Of a DNA stretch of 64,000 bases, positions 1 through 8,708 are shown piece by piece; within the stretch, counting starts at the first letter, position 1; each line of letters begins with the position of its first letter. The notes beneath the pieces were generated by a model. That model was not told the origin of the DNA. It was given only the letters and a program-made list of their open reading frames with translations, and searched no databases. The stretch covers positions 1 to 64,000 of the forward strand of contig NZ_JAFMPY010000014.1 in the NCBI RefSeq assembly GCF_017353515.1. The letters run 5' to 3'. This DNA is from Jiella sonneratiae (GTDB taxonomy: Bacteria > Pseudomonadota > Alphaproteobacteria > Rhizobiales > Rhizobiaceae). Made by a program: the position numbers and the translations under genes.

Positions 1-181
1 CGAACCCTCCGCTGATCGCGAGGTGAATCGGACCACAAACCGGCGGAATTGGGAATCCGAAATCGCAAGAAACCCGGTGTCAAAACCCAGCTTTCCTGCA
101 AAATCGAAACCTTGCCGAAGCCAAAAATCCAAACCCTATCAAGCCGTCAGCGATACTTCACGGATGACTCTTTTCGTCGGC

Positions 182-225
182 GCATGATCGTTGCCGGAAA
201 CCGGTTCCCGCGCTTCGCAATCATG
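182..225. repeat. Palindromic intergenic repeat, copy A
   Basis: The ends GCATGAT and ATCATGC form an inverted repeat around a core containing CCGGAAACCGGTTCCC. I recognise this as the short element scattered between genes in many Hyphomicrobiales. Two diverged copies lie at 2511-2553 and 36898-36936. This copy overlaps the end of the methyltransferase gene, and the stop codon of that gene lies in its right arm. Confidence 0.65.
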
Positions 226-1042
226 CTCTCGCGACGACGAGGTGGCCCGGCGCCGGCTTTCCCTCCTGCATGCGCACGACGATCGGCTCGAACGCGGCGA
301 CCTCGAGGCCGGCCGATCGCAGCGCCGCGCGGACATGGCCTTCGCCGTGATGGAAGCGATGGTCGCGGCCGACCGCAAAGCCGGCCTCGCCGCCTTCGTC
401 CGGCGCGAGGCTTTCGGTCGAGGCGACGAACACACCACCCGGCGCGAGCCTTGCCGCGACGGCGAGAAAGAGCGGGCAAAGGTCGCCGATATAGGGCACG
501 ACGTCGGCGGCGGTGACGAGATCGAAGGGTTCCGGTTCCTCGAATTCCTGAAGAAAGCCCAGCGCCTCGCCGACATAGAGATGGTCGTACACCCCGGCCT
601 CATAGGCGATCTCGACCATCCGTTCCGAGAGGTCGACGCCGTGCATCTCGTCGACGCGGCCGTCGAGCGCGGCGCCAACGAGCCCGGTGCCGCAGCCGAG
701 ATCGAGCGCTCGGTCGAAGTGGTGATGGCCGAGCCGCGCCAGCGCCTTTGCCATCAGGCCGGGCACCCCGTAAGCGAGCTGGCGGACGAGGATGTCTTCG
801 AAGGCCGCCGCCTGCTGGTCGAACAGCGTCGTCACATAGGCCTCGCCGGCCGAGACGGGCGTCTCGCCGCGACAAAGGGCGGCGAGCCTGAGCATCGCCC
901 CGACGTGGTCCTCAGGGTCGATCGCCAGACAGCGCCGATAGGCCTCGGCCGCCGCGTCGATCCGCCCGGCCTTTTCCGCGGCCAGCGCCTCGCCATAGGC
1001 GGCGTCGAGGGCTGCCTCGTCGAAGGGCGGCGTGCGGGTCAT
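221..1042 (-). CDS. TPR-containing class I SAM-dependent methyltransferase
   Basis: Product of 273 aa. A TPR-like helix pair (about residues 8-45, with the pattern AGRIDAAAEAYRRCLAIDP) precedes a Rossmann methyltransferase domain. The SAM-binding motif is ALDLGCGTGLVG and an acidic VDLSERM follows. Family knowledge suggests a cytosolic methyltransferase; the substrate cannot be told. The start at 1042 is preceded by GAGGATTATCCC, a good ribosome site; a longer reading from 1105 lacks one. The last codons lie inside a dispersed palindromic repeat, so the C-terminus may have been shaped by its insertion. It is followed, 134 bp away and on the same strand, by the upstream peptidase gene. Confidence 0.8.
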   Translation of the reverse strand: MTRTPPFDEAALDAAYGEALAAEKAGRIDAAAEAYRRCLAIDPEDHVGAMLRLAALCRGETPVSAGEAYVTTLFDQQAAAFEDILVRQLAYGVPGLMAKALARLGHHHFDRALDLGCGTGLVGAALDGRVDEMHGVDLSERMVEIAYEAGVYDHLYVGEALGFLQEFEEPEPFDLVTAADVVPYIGDLCPLFLAVAARLAPGGVFVASTESLAPDEGGEAGFAVGRDHRFHHGEGHVRAALRSAGLEVAAFEPIVVRMQEGKPAPGHLVVARA

Positions 1043-1176
1043 GGGATAATCCTCGGGCGGTCTGCAGCGGCATCGGCCCGGATGGCGGGGAGCGATCGTC
1101 CGCAAGCAGGATGGTTGGAATGACGATGTCGGAGCGTCCGTCCTGCGCTCTCGCGGACGCTCGGCGCCGTCGGCCG

Positions 1177-1824
1177 TCAGCCGGCAATCGGGCGCTCGAC
1201 GTCAGTGCCCGCGGTCCCGACCGATTGCAAGAGCGCCAGCGCCGCCGCCTCGAGGGTCGCCATCGGCACACTCATGAACACCTCCGGCAGCGGAAGTTGC
1301 AGGACGAGATCGCCGACCCCCTCGTCGCTGGACGGCAGGTGGAAGAAGCCGAAGCGCTCGACGCCGAGACCGTCGGCGGCGAGCGCCAGGCGGTAGAGCG
1401 TGTCGTTGCAGAGATAGCCGCCGGCATTTGACGACCATTCGAAGTCGATCCCCGCCCGGCGCAGCGCCCCGGCGACGGCGCGCCAGTCGAGCCGGCAGGC
1501 GAGCGTCTCCGGGCCGTCGCCGATCGAGGGACCGGCGGGAAACGCTCCGAGCGCGTCGGGGCGGCCGAGCTCGCGGCGATTGCGGGCGACGAGTTCGACG
1601 CGAAAGCGCTCGGCCCGCAGATGCGCCCCGAACAACAGCACCGAGCGCGGCCGCAGCCGCAGGATCTCGGCCTTCAGCCGTTGAAACGCCTCGTCCCAGG
1701 AGACCGGGAGGACGACGGCGCCCGCCTGCGGCGGCAGGCGATCCGCGATCCGTTCCACGAGGTCCTGCGACGGATTGCGGGCGACGCCGGGGAAGGCGCC
1801 GAAGCCTGCGAGGAGTATCGACAT
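1177..1824 (-). CDS. pcp: Pyrrolidone-carboxylate peptidase (peptidase C15)
   Basis: Product of 215 aa, the usual size for the family. It removes N-terminal pyroglutamate from peptides in the cytosol. The catalytic cysteine lies in SNAGGYLCN, which matches the family SNAGxYLCN signature, the histidine in FFHLPS, and the N-terminus LLAGFGAFPG is typical. The acidic catalytic residue is probably the glutamate in RAERFRVE, where the sequence departs from the common form, so activity is likely but not certain. The start at 1824 was chosen because homology begins there; an upstream ATG at 1884 would add 20 unrelated residues. Confidence 0.85.
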   Translation of the reverse strand: MSILLAGFGAFPGVARNPSQDLVERIADRLPPQAGAVVLPVSWDEAFQRLKAEILRLRPRSVLLFGAHLRAERFRVELVARNRRELGRPDALGAFPAGPSIGDGPETLACRLDWRAVAGALRRAGIDFEWSSNAGGYLCNDTLYRLALAADGLGVERFGFFHLPSSDEGVGDLVLQLPLPEVFMSVPMATLEAAALALLQSVGTAGTDVERPIAG

Positions 1825-2113
1825 TCTGGAAGGATTCCGGACGTTGTTGGCAGAGACAGTACTGGCGCGGCCGCTGTGCCGCAATGAAACGTGAAGCGCG
1901 TCAGAAATCTTTCACTTGCAATGATGCGGGGAAACTAGCATTGTCGAAGCCGTTCGGGCAAATTCGCGAACACGGGTAATGGACGAATTGCGTATCGGGA
2001 GCGCCTCTCCCGGGTGGGCCGTGGGTCCACGATGTGTCGGTTCCTATCCTCGTCAAGACTTGCCTGCCGCCGCCCTGTGGGCGCCCATACATGCCGGGAT
2101 AAGGATTCCGATA

Positions 2114-2326
2114 ATGGCACAGACCGGAACGGTCAAATTCTTCAATACCGAAAAGGGTTTCGGTTTCATCAAGCCGGACAATGGCGGTGCGGACATCTTC
2201 GTCCACATCTCCGCGGTGCAGGCGTCGGGTCTCGCCGGGCTCCAGGAGAACCAGAAGGTCTCCTTCGACACCGAGCCGGACAAGCGCGGCAAGGGCCCGA
2301 AGGCCGTCAATCTGCAGCCGGCCTGA
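2114..2326 (+). CDS. cspA: Cold-shock domain protein
   Basis: Product of 70 aa, a single OB-fold cold-shock domain. RNP1 is KGFGFIKP and RNP2 is DIFVHISAV. Such proteins bind single-stranded RNA and DNA and act as RNA chaperones. The start at 2114 is preceded by AAGGATTCCGATA; a longer in-frame reading from 1979 adds residues foreign to the family. The 289 bp to the previous gene leave room for a long leader with several short GC hairpins, as often found for csp genes, but I cannot demonstrate a thermosensor. Confidence 0.92.
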   Translation: MAQTGTVKFFNTEKGFGFIKPDNGGADIFVHISAVQASGLAGLQENQKVSFDTEPDKRGKGPKAVNLQPA

Positions 2327-2450
2327 CGGCTCGCGGATAAGGCTGGCGTCGCTTGGCCCGAATCGCCGGGCCTTCCGCTTGCGGCCGAAATCGTCCGAAC
2401 GAATGCGCATCTGCCGATCGATCCGGTCGGTGGGTGCTTCGGCGCGTCTG

Positions 2451-2463
2451 CCCCCCCCCCCCC
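2451..2463. repeat. Homopolymeric C13 tract
   Basis: Thirteen consecutive C bases in non-coding DNA about 125 bp past the cold-shock gene. Such a tract is prone to slippage and to sequencing error. No reading frame of interest crosses it. Confidence 0.85.
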
Positions 2464-2510
2464 ACCGCGGCTGACCGGCGCTTCGCTGCAGCCAGATCCT
2501 GAAACGGCGT

Positions 2511-2553
2511 GATCTCTGAAAGTCGGAACCGGTTCTCGGGAAAGATCATGCGC
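2511..2553. repeat. Palindromic intergenic repeat, copy B (reverse orientation)
   Basis: Read on the minus strand this begins GCATGATCTTTCCCG, continues AGAACCGGTTCCGACTTTC and ends near AGAGATCAC. It is the same element as at 182-225, inverted and diverged. Confidence 0.6.
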
Positions 2554-2555
2554 GC

Positions 2556-2597
2556 AGAAGAGATCGCGCGCTGAGAAGAGATCGCGCGCTGAGAAGA
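2556..2597. repeat. 18-bp tandem repeat, two full units and a partial third
   Basis: The unit AGAAGAGATCGCGCGCTG occurs at 2556-2573 and 2574-2591, followed by a 6-bp start of a third unit. It directly abuts palindromic repeat copy B. There are too few units and no spacers, so it is not a CRISPR array. Confidence 0.75.
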
Positions 2598-3186
2598 CGA
2601 GAGAGCAGGATGACGAGCGAAGCTCGCTTCATCCCCTGTTCGCGACGGGTCGGCCTGAAAGTCACGGCTGGTCTTCGCGTGAGACCGATGCATCGAGCCG
2701 AATTTGCGCAGAGACCATCCTTCGGCCCGCCCGTTGCGAGGCTTCAGCATCCGCTACCGCAGCCGCCGGCACTATCGGCGTCCCGCTCCCGCCTCTGGCA
2801 TGCATCGCCCGCCCCTGCCGAACGAGGCTGACGCCTGAAGCAATCCGCCTCGCGCATGGGAGCGGCGGCGCCTCTGCGCGCGGATTTTTCGGTGACCCGG
2901 AGCCAGCACGGTCGTTCGTCCCCGATCATGCCCCCCGCGGCCGGGGCGGTCACGCGCTTGCCGAACTCCATCGCCACCTCGGTGGGTGGGGATGGCACAA
3001 TGGGCGGTCTCGATCCGCACGCGGCCCGGAAACAGCTTCGTCGCCGCCGCCGTCACGGAGCCGAGCGAGCCCCTGCTGCAGACGAAGAGGTTCTTCGGCA
3101 AAGAGCGCCATTGTCCTTGTGGAGCGGCCGCATGCCGGTCGGGCAGAGCGCCGCGGCCCGGCAGGGCGGCCCGGCGGGGCGCCCTA

Positions 3187-4320
3187 TCACAAGGCAATCC
3201 GGTACGGAGCCAGGCGTCCGAGATCGGGGGCGACGCCGAGGCCCGCGCCCGAAGGAATCGTCATCTCGCCGTCCGCGACCGCCGGAAAGCTGCTGACGAA
3301 TTCGTCCCGCAGCGGGTTGGGATTGGCATCGACCTCGAGCACGCCGGCGCCGCCGGCCGCTGCGAGGTAATGCAGCGAGGCGACGAGGCCGATGCCGCCG
3401 CCGAGCCAGTGCGGGCACAGCGTGACGCCGCGCGACGCGGCATGCCGCGCGACCGCCATGCCGCCCGACAGGCCGCCCCACTTGCCGATGTCCGGCTGCA
3501 GGAAGCCGATCCCGCCGCCCTCCGCCATCGCCGCGAAGGCCGCCTCGCCCCTGAGGTTCTCGCCATTGGCGACCGCCACCGGCGCTGCCTCGGCGAAGCG
3601 CCGCCATTCGGCCACCGCCACGTCGGCACGCATCGGCTCCTCCAGCCATTCCGGCGCGCATTGGGCAAAGGCTTCGGCCATCGACAGCGCCTCGTCGAAG
3701 CCCCAGGCCTGGTTGGCATCCACCATGATCGGCGTCGCCGCCCCGAAGGCCGCGCGCAGCGTCCTCAGATTGCCGACGTCCCGGTCGCGGCCGAAGCCGA
3801 CCTTCACCTTGAAGCGCCGATAGCCTTCGGCATGCTTCGCCTCGGCCAGGCGTTCCGGCGCGTCGGCGTTGAGACCGCTGGCATAGGCAGGCACCGAACG
3901 GCGCTCGCCGCCGCCGAGAAAGCGGTGAAGCGGCTCGCCCGCCCGGCGCGCCAGCATGTCCCAGATGCCGAGGTCGATGCCGGCAGTCGCCTGCGCCAGC
4001 GGCCCTGGCTCGCCGCTCTGGATCGCTAGGACTTCCGTTTGCGCCGTCAGAAACGCGAAGGCGGCCTGCGGCGCCTCGAAGCGCCGGCCGAGAAGCAGCG
4101 GCGCCAGCACCGAGCCGATCAGCCGCGCCCGGTGCTCCGCGCCGACGGCGGGAAAGTTGCACCACACCTCGCCCCAGCCCTCGGCGCCATCGCAGCCGAC
4201 AACCCTGACGAACAGCGCCGGCCGGTCGCGCATCGTGCCGAAGGAGGTGACGACGGGAACCGCGATCGGCACGCGATAGACCTGCGGCTCGATGGCGGCG
4301 ATCTCGAAGCCTCTCGTCAC
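3187..4320 (-). CDS. Mandelate racemase/muconate lactonizing enzyme family protein (probable sugar-acid dehydratase)
   Basis: Product of 377 aa of the enolase superfamily, mandelate racemase (MR) subgroup. The metal ligands fit D201 (VDANQAW), E227 (EWLEEP) and E254 (NGEN). The K171-x-K173 pair (KVKVG) and the D277/H304 dyad (QPDIGKWGG, PHWLG) provide the two acid/base groups. Family members dehydrate aldonic or uronic acids to 2-keto-3-deoxy acids; the exact substrate is unknown. The start is GTG at 4320 with AAAGGACACTCC upstream. It lies 136 bp downstream of the LacI gene on the same strand and probably shares its promoter, which ties it to the divergent sugar operon. Confidence 0.85.
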   Translation of the reverse strand: MTRGFEIAAIEPQVYRVPIAVPVVTSFGTMRDRPALFVRVVGCDGAEGWGEVWCNFPAVGAEHRARLIGSVLAPLLLGRRFEAPQAAFAFLTAQTEVLAIQSGEPGPLAQATAGIDLGIWDMLARRAGEPLHRFLGGGERRSVPAYASGLNADAPERLAEAKHAEGYRRFKVKVGFGRDRDVGNLRTLRAAFGAATPIMVDANQAWGFDEALSMAEAFAQCAPEWLEEPMRADVAVAEWRRFAEAAPVAVANGENLRGEAAFAAMAEGGGIGFLQPDIGKWGGLSGGMAVARHAASRGVTLCPHWLGGGIGLVASLHYLAAAGGAGVLEVDANPNPLRDEFVSSFPAVADGEMTIPSGAGLGVAPDLGRLAPYRIAL

Positions 4321-4456
4321 GGAGTGTCCTTTCCACGGTTGTCTTGCCCCGGCGCCGACGCCAGCCGTACGATCGCGCCTCGTCGCTCCATGGCCGCGAC
4401 GCGGCGTCCGCGGCCCGGCGGCGGCAAGGGGCTGCGGCGGCGCGGCCGGGCAGCGC

Positions 4457-5512
4457 TCACTCTTTCGGCGGCGCGGTCGACTCGCGCACCACCAGCGAAA
4501 AGTCGATCTCGCGATGCGCCATCGTCGGCGCTCCCGCCAGCGTCTGGACGAGGTATTCCCCCGCCCGCACCCAGATCTCGTCGGTCGGCATGTGGATCGT
4601 CGTCAGGCTCGGGCTGAGGTGGCGGCTCCATTCGAGATCGTCGAAGCCGACCACCGAGACGTCGCCCGGCACGGCGAGGCCGAGCTTCAGCGCTTCGAGC
4701 ATAACGCCATAGGCGATCACGTCGTTGCCGCAGACGACGGCGGTGGGGCGATGCGGCTGCGAGAGCAGCGTGCGCGCCGCCTGCCGGGCATCGTCGAGCT
4801 TGTAGTTCACCTGCAGCATCCAGGCCTCGGGCGGGGTCGCGTCATGCTCGCTCAGTTCGGCCAGGATGCCGGCGAGCCGCGCCTGGGCGCGGTCGTTGTT
4901 GCGCTGCATGGCCGCGACGATGCCGACCCTGCGGTGGCCGAGGTCGATCAGGTGGCGGGTGACCCGCCGGCCGGCCCTGGCGTTGTCGACGCCGATCGAC
5001 GGATAGGGCTTGTCGGGCTCGTAGACGCCGACATTGACGAAGGGGATCGCCTGCGCGTCGAGCAGCCGGCGCAGCTCCTCGCTGTGTTTGTCGCCGCGCA
5101 GGATCAGCCCGTCGACGCCGCGGCTGACGAGATTGCGCGCCTGCTGCAGCTCCACCTCGAGATCGTATTCGTTGGTCGCCAGCAGCAGCAGGTAGTCGCG
5201 CTGCGCCAGAAAGGACTGCAGCGCCTGCAGCCCCTGCGCGAACATCGCATTGTCGATGGTCGGCACGATGGCACCGATGGTGCGGGTGCGCCGCGAGGAA
5301 AGCGCCCGCGCCGAGGCGTCCGGGATATAGCCGATCTCCTCGATGATGGCGCTGATCTTGGCCCGAAGCTCCGGGCTGACCGAGGCCGGGTTGTTCAGCG
5401 AGCGAGAGACCGTCGCCGTCGACACGCCGGCCCGCTTGGCGACCGCCCGGATGCCGACCGCCCGCCCCCCTTCTGCAGCGGGGGTTCGCGTATCCTTGTA
5501 AATCGGTTTCAT
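4457..5512 (-). CDS. LacI-family transcriptional regulator
   Basis: Product of 351 aa. The N-terminal helix-turn-helix and hinge are typical (IRAVAKRAGVSTATVSRSLNN, hinge around ASARALSSRRT), followed by a periplasmic-binding-protein-like sugar domain ending with VSVVGFDDLEWSRHLSPSLTTI. It starts 195 bp from, and divergent to, the CUT1 sugar operon. The perfect palindrome TGTAACCGGTTACA at 5631-5644 is its likely operator, so it probably represses both the operon and itself. The inducer is unknown, presumably the transported sugar or an early intermediate. Confidence 0.9.
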   Translation of the reverse strand: MKPIYKDTRTPAAEGGRAVGIRAVAKRAGVSTATVSRSLNNPASVSPELRAKISAIIEEIGYIPDASARALSSRRTRTIGAIVPTIDNAMFAQGLQALQSFLAQRDYLLLLATNEYDLEVELQQARNLVSRGVDGLILRGDKHSEELRRLLDAQAIPFVNVGVYEPDKPYPSIGVDNARAGRRVTRHLIDLGHRRVGIVAAMQRNNDRAQARLAGILAELSEHDATPPEAWMLQVNYKLDDARQAARTLLSQPHRPTAVVCGNDVIAYGVMLEALKLGLAVPGDVSVVGFDDLEWSRHLSPSLTTIHMPTDEIWVRAGEYLVQTLAGAPTMAHREIDFSLVVRESTAPPKE

Positions 5513-5604
5513 TCGGCCTTTCGGTCGTCATCGCGCTTCTACGGGTGGTACAGGCTAGCAGATTGCGGTGAAAACCCGAAACAAAAGATCGGTCGGGGGC
5601 GCGA

Positions 5605-5634
5605 TTGACACTGCCGTTCCTGCGGGTCTATGTA
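5605..5634 (+). promoter_or_regulatory. Sigma70-type promoter of the CUT1 sugar operon
   Basis: TTGACA at 5605-5610 matches the -35 consensus. After 18 bp, TATGTA at 5629-5634 can serve as -10. The -10 overlaps the left end of the palindrome at 5631-5644, so a bound repressor would block it. Confidence 0.6.
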
Positions 5635-5644
5635 ACCGGTTACA
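5631..5644. promoter_or_regulatory. LacI-family operator TGTAACCGGTTACA
   Basis: A perfect 14-bp palindrome centred on CG, as usual for LacI-family operators. It lies between the divergent repressor gene and the CUT1 operon and overlaps the predicted -10 box, 63 bp before the binding-protein start. Confidence 0.75.
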
Positions 5645-5707
5645 AGAAAAAGCCGCGGTCAAGCGGATGGCTCCGAACAACCGGACCGATCTGGGAGGAT
5701 CTGTGAC

Positions 5708-7021
5708 ATGACACTGCCCATCAAGAAGGCCTGCGGCCTGACCGCCGCGCTTCTCGCCTCCGTCGCGCTCGCCTCGGCGGCCAGCGCACAGGGCTTCGAC
5801 TGGATGGCCCACAAGGGCGAGACCATCACCTTCCTGGCGAACAACAACCCCGTCGCCACCGCCATCCTGAAATACAAGGACGACTTCGAGAAAAAGACCG
5901 GCATCACGCTGAAGGTCGACAGCTACCAGGAACAGCAGATGCGCCAGCGCCTGTTGACGGTGCTGAACGCCCATTCCGACGAGGTCGACGTCTTCATGAC
6001 GCTGCCGTCCCGCGAGGGGCGCCAGTTCGCCGCCGCCGGCTGGTACCAGGATCTCAAGCCCTATACCGGCGATCAGACGGTGTCGCCCGACTACGATTTC
6101 GGCGGCCTCGGCAAGGCGCTGGTCGACGCCGCGGTGTTCGACGGCACGCTGACCGGCATTCCGCTCAACATCGAAGGGCCGCTCCTCTACTACCGGACCG
6201 ACCTCTTCGAGAAGTGTGGCGTCGATGCCCCGAAGTCGATCGAGGACATCCAGAAGGCGGCAGAGAAGATCAAGGGCTGCTCGGACGCCTCGAACGTCAC
6301 GCCCTTCGCCTCGCGCGGCCTGAAGCCGGCGCTGCCCTACACCTTCTCGAACTTCCTGCACAACGAAGGCGGGGAATACATGAAGGACGGCAAGTCGGCG
6401 CTCTGCTCGGATGCCGGCAAGAAGGCGCTGTCGACCTATGCCAACCTTCTGAAGGACTACGGCCCTCCGGGCGTCGTCAACTACAGCTTCTACCAGCTCA
6501 CCTCGCTCTATCGCGCCGGCCGGGCGGCGATGTCCTTCCAGTCCTCCAACGAGTTTCCCTCGGTGATGGAGGGCGGCGAGCGGCTGAAGGACACCGGCAT
6601 CATGCCGCTGCCGGCGGGCGCCGGCGGCTCGCATCCGACGACGATCGGCTGGGCGATGGCGGTGTCGAAATATTCCGCCCATCCGGAGACCGCCTGGTAT
6701 TTCGTCCAGTGGGCGACGAGCCCGAAGATGCAGGCGAAGCTCGCCCTCGAAGGCATCGCGCCGCCGCGCGCCGCCGCCGCCGAGGACGCCGACTACAAGG
6801 CATGGCTCGCCGAGGAGCCGGTGCGCCAGAAGTGGCAGGAGGCGCTGCAGACGCTCGCGTCCGACGGCACCTCGGAGGTCGGCTATCCGATCGTCCAGAA
6901 TCCGGAGTCGCGCGAATATATCGGCCAGGCGGTCGACGACATCCTGCTCGGCACCGCCGACGTCGATCAGGCCTGCGCCAATGCCGACCAGCAGCTGAAC
7001 GCGCTGATCGAGCGCGAATAG
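5708..7021 (+). CDS. CUT1 sugar ABC transporter, periplasmic substrate-binding protein
   Basis: Product of 437 aa, extracellular solute-binding protein family 1 (UgpB/MalE type). A signal peptide covers about residues 1-27 (hydrophobic ALLASVALASAASA, cleavage after ASAQ or just before). It captures a sugar or sugar derivative in the periplasm and delivers it to the two permeases encoded downstream. Start ATG 5708 follows GGAGGATCTGTGAC. It is the first gene of the operon and is followed by a 10-bp-stem hairpin at 7030-7060, which should favour its expression over the membrane genes. The known sulfoquinovosyl-glycerol binder SmoF of Agrobacterium is of this transporter class, which allows but does not prove a sulfosugar ligand. 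Confidence 0.9.
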   Translation: MTLPIKKACGLTAALLASVALASAASAQGFDWMAHKGETITFLANNNPVATAILKYKDDFEKKTGITLKVDSYQEQQMRQRLLTVLNAHSDEVDVFMTLPSREGRQFAAAGWYQDLKPYTGDQTVSPDYDFGGLGKALVDAAVFDGTLTGIPLNIEGPLLYYRTDLFEKCGVDAPKSIEDIQKAAEKIKGCSDASNVTPFASRGLKPALPYTFSNFLHNEGGEYMKDGKSALCSDAGKKALSTYANLLKDYGPPGVVNYSFYQLTSLYRAGRAAMSFQSSNEFPSVMEGGERLKDTGIMPLPAGAGGSHPTTIGWAMAVSKYSAHPETAWYFVQWATSPKMQAKLALEGIAPPRAAAAEDADYKAWLAEEPVRQKWQEALQTLASDGTSEVGYPIVQNPESREYIGQAVDDILLGTADVDQACANADQQLNALIERE

Positions 7022-7029
7022 GCTGGCAA

Positions 7030-7060
7030 GAGCCGCCCGACCCTCCCAGCCGGGCGGCTC
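7030..7060 (+). terminator. Intra-operon hairpin after the binding-protein gene
   Basis: GAGCCGCCCG and CGGGCGGCTC form a perfect 10-bp stem with an 11-nt loop, starting 9 bp after the stop codon. There is no T tract. It probably stabilises the upstream message or attenuates transcription into the permease genes. Confidence 0.6.
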
Positions 7061-7080
7061 CCTCCTGTGGTGTGATCCCC

Positions 7081-7818
7081 ATGTCCCATGAGCAGTTTCA
7101 GTTCGCGCCCGGATTTCGCGCGGTCGTGATCGGCGGCCTCGGCGGCATCGGCGCGGCGATCGTCCGGCTTCTCGGCGAACTCGGCGCGCACGTCGCCGCC
7201 ACCGGCGTCGGCGAGGCGGAGATGGCGGCCTGCGGCCTCGTCGCCTCGAAGACGCTTTCGCTGCACGTTCTCGACGTCACCGACGACGCCGCCATGCGCG
7301 GCTTTGCGGCAGGCTTCGACGGCGTCGACCTCCTGGTCAACTGCGCCGGCATCCTGAGGCGCGACGCCGAATTCGACCTCGACGTCTTCCGCAAGGTGAT
7401 CGACGTCAACCTCACCGGCACCTTCAGCGCCTGCCTCGCCTTCCGGGCGGCGCTCGCCAAGAAGCACGGCTCGATCGTCAACATCGCCTCGATGAACGCC
7501 TATTCCGGCCTGCCGCGGATTCCCGCCTATTGCGCCAGCAAGGCCGGCGTCGTGATGCTGACCAAGAGCCTGGCGCTCGCTTGGGCGAACGATCCGATCC
7601 GCGTCAACGCCGTCGCCCCCGGCTTCATCGAGACGCAGATCAACGCCGAAGGCCGCAAGGAGCTCGCCCACTACCAGCGCATCGCCGGCCGCACCGCGCT
7701 CGGCCGCTGGGGCCAGCCGGAGGAGATCGCCGGCACCGTCGCCTTCCTCGCCATGCCCGCCAGCGCCTATGTCACCGGCACCGTCTTCGCCGTCGACGGC
7801 GGCTTCCTGGCCGGTTGA
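7081..7818 (+). CDS. Short-chain dehydrogenase/reductase
   Basis: Product of 245 aa, classical SDR. The cofactor motif GGLGGIG is at residues 18-24, NCAG at 87-90, and the catalytic S137, Y150 and K154 fit the pattern (NIASMNAY, YCASK). It oxidises or reduces a hydroxyl with NAD(P). It lies between the binding-protein gene and the permease genes of the same operon, so its substrate should be the imported sugar or a near derivative. In the pathway proposed here it would be one half of an oxidation-reduction pair with the zinc dehydrogenase encoded downstream. Start ATG 7081; the gene ends 10 bp before the permease start. Confidence 0.88.
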   Translation: MSHEQFQFAPGFRAVVIGGLGGIGAAIVRLLGELGAHVAATGVGEAEMAACGLVASKTLSLHVLDVTDDAAMRGFAAGFDGVDLLVNCAGILRRDAEFDLDVFRKVIDVNLTGTFSACLAFRAALAKKHGSIVNIASMNAYSGLPRIPAYCASKAGVVMLTKSLALAWANDPIRVNAVAPGFIETQINAEGRKELAHYQRIAGRTALGRWGQPEEIAGTVAFLAMPASAYVTGTVFAVDGGFLAG

Positions 7819-7828
7819 GGCGCGCGTG

Positions 7829-8698
7829 ATGGCCAGGACCCTCTCCCCCCGCGGCCAGCTCCTCGGCCTCTCGGCCCCGGCGCTGGTCTTCACAGTCGTG
7901 ATGATCGCCTTCCCGTTCGGCTATACGCTGTGGCTGAGCCTGCAGTCCTTCACCGCGACCGGCATGACGCGGTTCGAGGGCCTCGGCAACTACGGCCGCA
8001 TGGTCTCCGACGGGCAGTTCTGGAACGGCCTGACCGTCACCTTCTACCTCTACTTCCTGTCGCTCGCTTTGCAGCTCTTCTTCGGCACGGTGCTGGCGCT
8101 CCTGCTCTTCCGCGCCAAGAAGCTGCCCGGCATCGTCCGCTCGCTGTTCATCTCGCCCTTCATGATGCCGCCGGTGGTCGCCGGGATGATGTGGCTGGTG
8201 ATCCTCGATCCCTCGCTCGGCGCGGCGAACTTCATCCTCACCTCGCTCGGCCTGCCGCCGTCGACCTGGCTGGCATCGCCCGGCCTCGTGGTGCCGACGC
8301 TGGCGCTGATCGACAGCTGGCAGTGGAGCCCCTATGTCGCGCTCATCGTCCTCGGCGGCCTGCAGGCGCTGCCGCCGAGCGTCTACGAGGCGGCCGAGAT
8401 CGACGGCGCCTCGGGCTGGAAGGTGCTCTGGCGGATCACCCTGCCGCTGCTCCTGCCGACGCTCGCCACCGCGACGATCCTGCGAAGCGTCGACCTCCTG
8501 CGCTTCTTCGATCTCATCTACATCACCACCCAGGGCGGGCCGGCCAACGCCTCCACGACCCTCAACATCTACGGCTTCCGCACCGGCTTCGAGTTCTTCC
8601 AGCTCGGCTATGCGAGCGCGCTGATGGTGACGCTCTCGGTGATCGTGCTCGGCGCGGTGCTCATCCTCAACCGCATGCGCGACGCGGTCGCCTGGTAG
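7829..8698 (+). CDS. CUT1 sugar ABC transporter permease (MalF/UgpA type)
   Basis: Product of 289 aa with about six membrane segments, the first around residues 10-35. The cytoplasmic EAA loop is present (EAAEIDGASGWKVLWRITLPLL), which docks to the ATPase. It forms the channel with the next gene product. Start ATG 7829; an adjacent in-frame GTG at 7826 is possible, and the ribosome site TTGAGG overlaps the preceding stop codon. It belongs to the operon that starts at 5708. Confidence 0.92.
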   Translation: MARTLSPRGQLLGLSAPALVFTVVMIAFPFGYTLWLSLQSFTATGMTRFEGLGNYGRMVSDGQFWNGLTVTFYLYFLSLALQLFFGTVLALLLFRAKKLPGIVRSLFISPFMMPPVVAGMMWLVILDPSLGAANFILTSLGLPPSTWLASPGLVVPTLALIDSWQWSPYVALIVLGGLQALPPSVYEAAEIDGASGWKVLWRITLPLLLPTLATATILRSVDLLRFFDLIYITTQGGPANASTTLNIYGFRTGFEFFQLGYASALMVTLSVIVLGAVLILNRMRDAVAW

Positions 8699-8708
8699 GA
8701 AAGAGACG

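Larger units (their letters stand above)
2327..3186. other. Gene-poor stretch with C13 tract, tandem repeats and dispersed repeat
   Basis: 860 bp with no convincing gene. It holds a run of 13 C residues, a dispersed palindromic repeat and two 18-bp tandem units. Short minus-strand open frames at 2744-3197 are not convincing: no family is recognised and no ribosome site fits. A degraded gene cannot be excluded. Confidence 0.6.

Noticed and set aside
191-1123. Plus-strand open frame across the methyltransferase gene
   Set aside because: The minus strand carries clear SAM-binding and TPR motifs with a ribosome site; the plus frame has none.
2451-2463. C13 tract as a phase-variation switch of a gene
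   Set aside because: No coding frame or promoter that I can support spans or abuts the tract.
2556-2597. CRISPR-like repeats
   Set aside because: Units are directly joined without spacers and number only two plus a fragment.
2744-3197. Minus-strand frames that could be a decayed gene downstream of the dehydratase
   Set aside because: One stretch (LFVCSRGSLGSVTAAA) looks faintly phosphatase-like, but no frame stays open with a consistent family, so I do not call a pseudogene.
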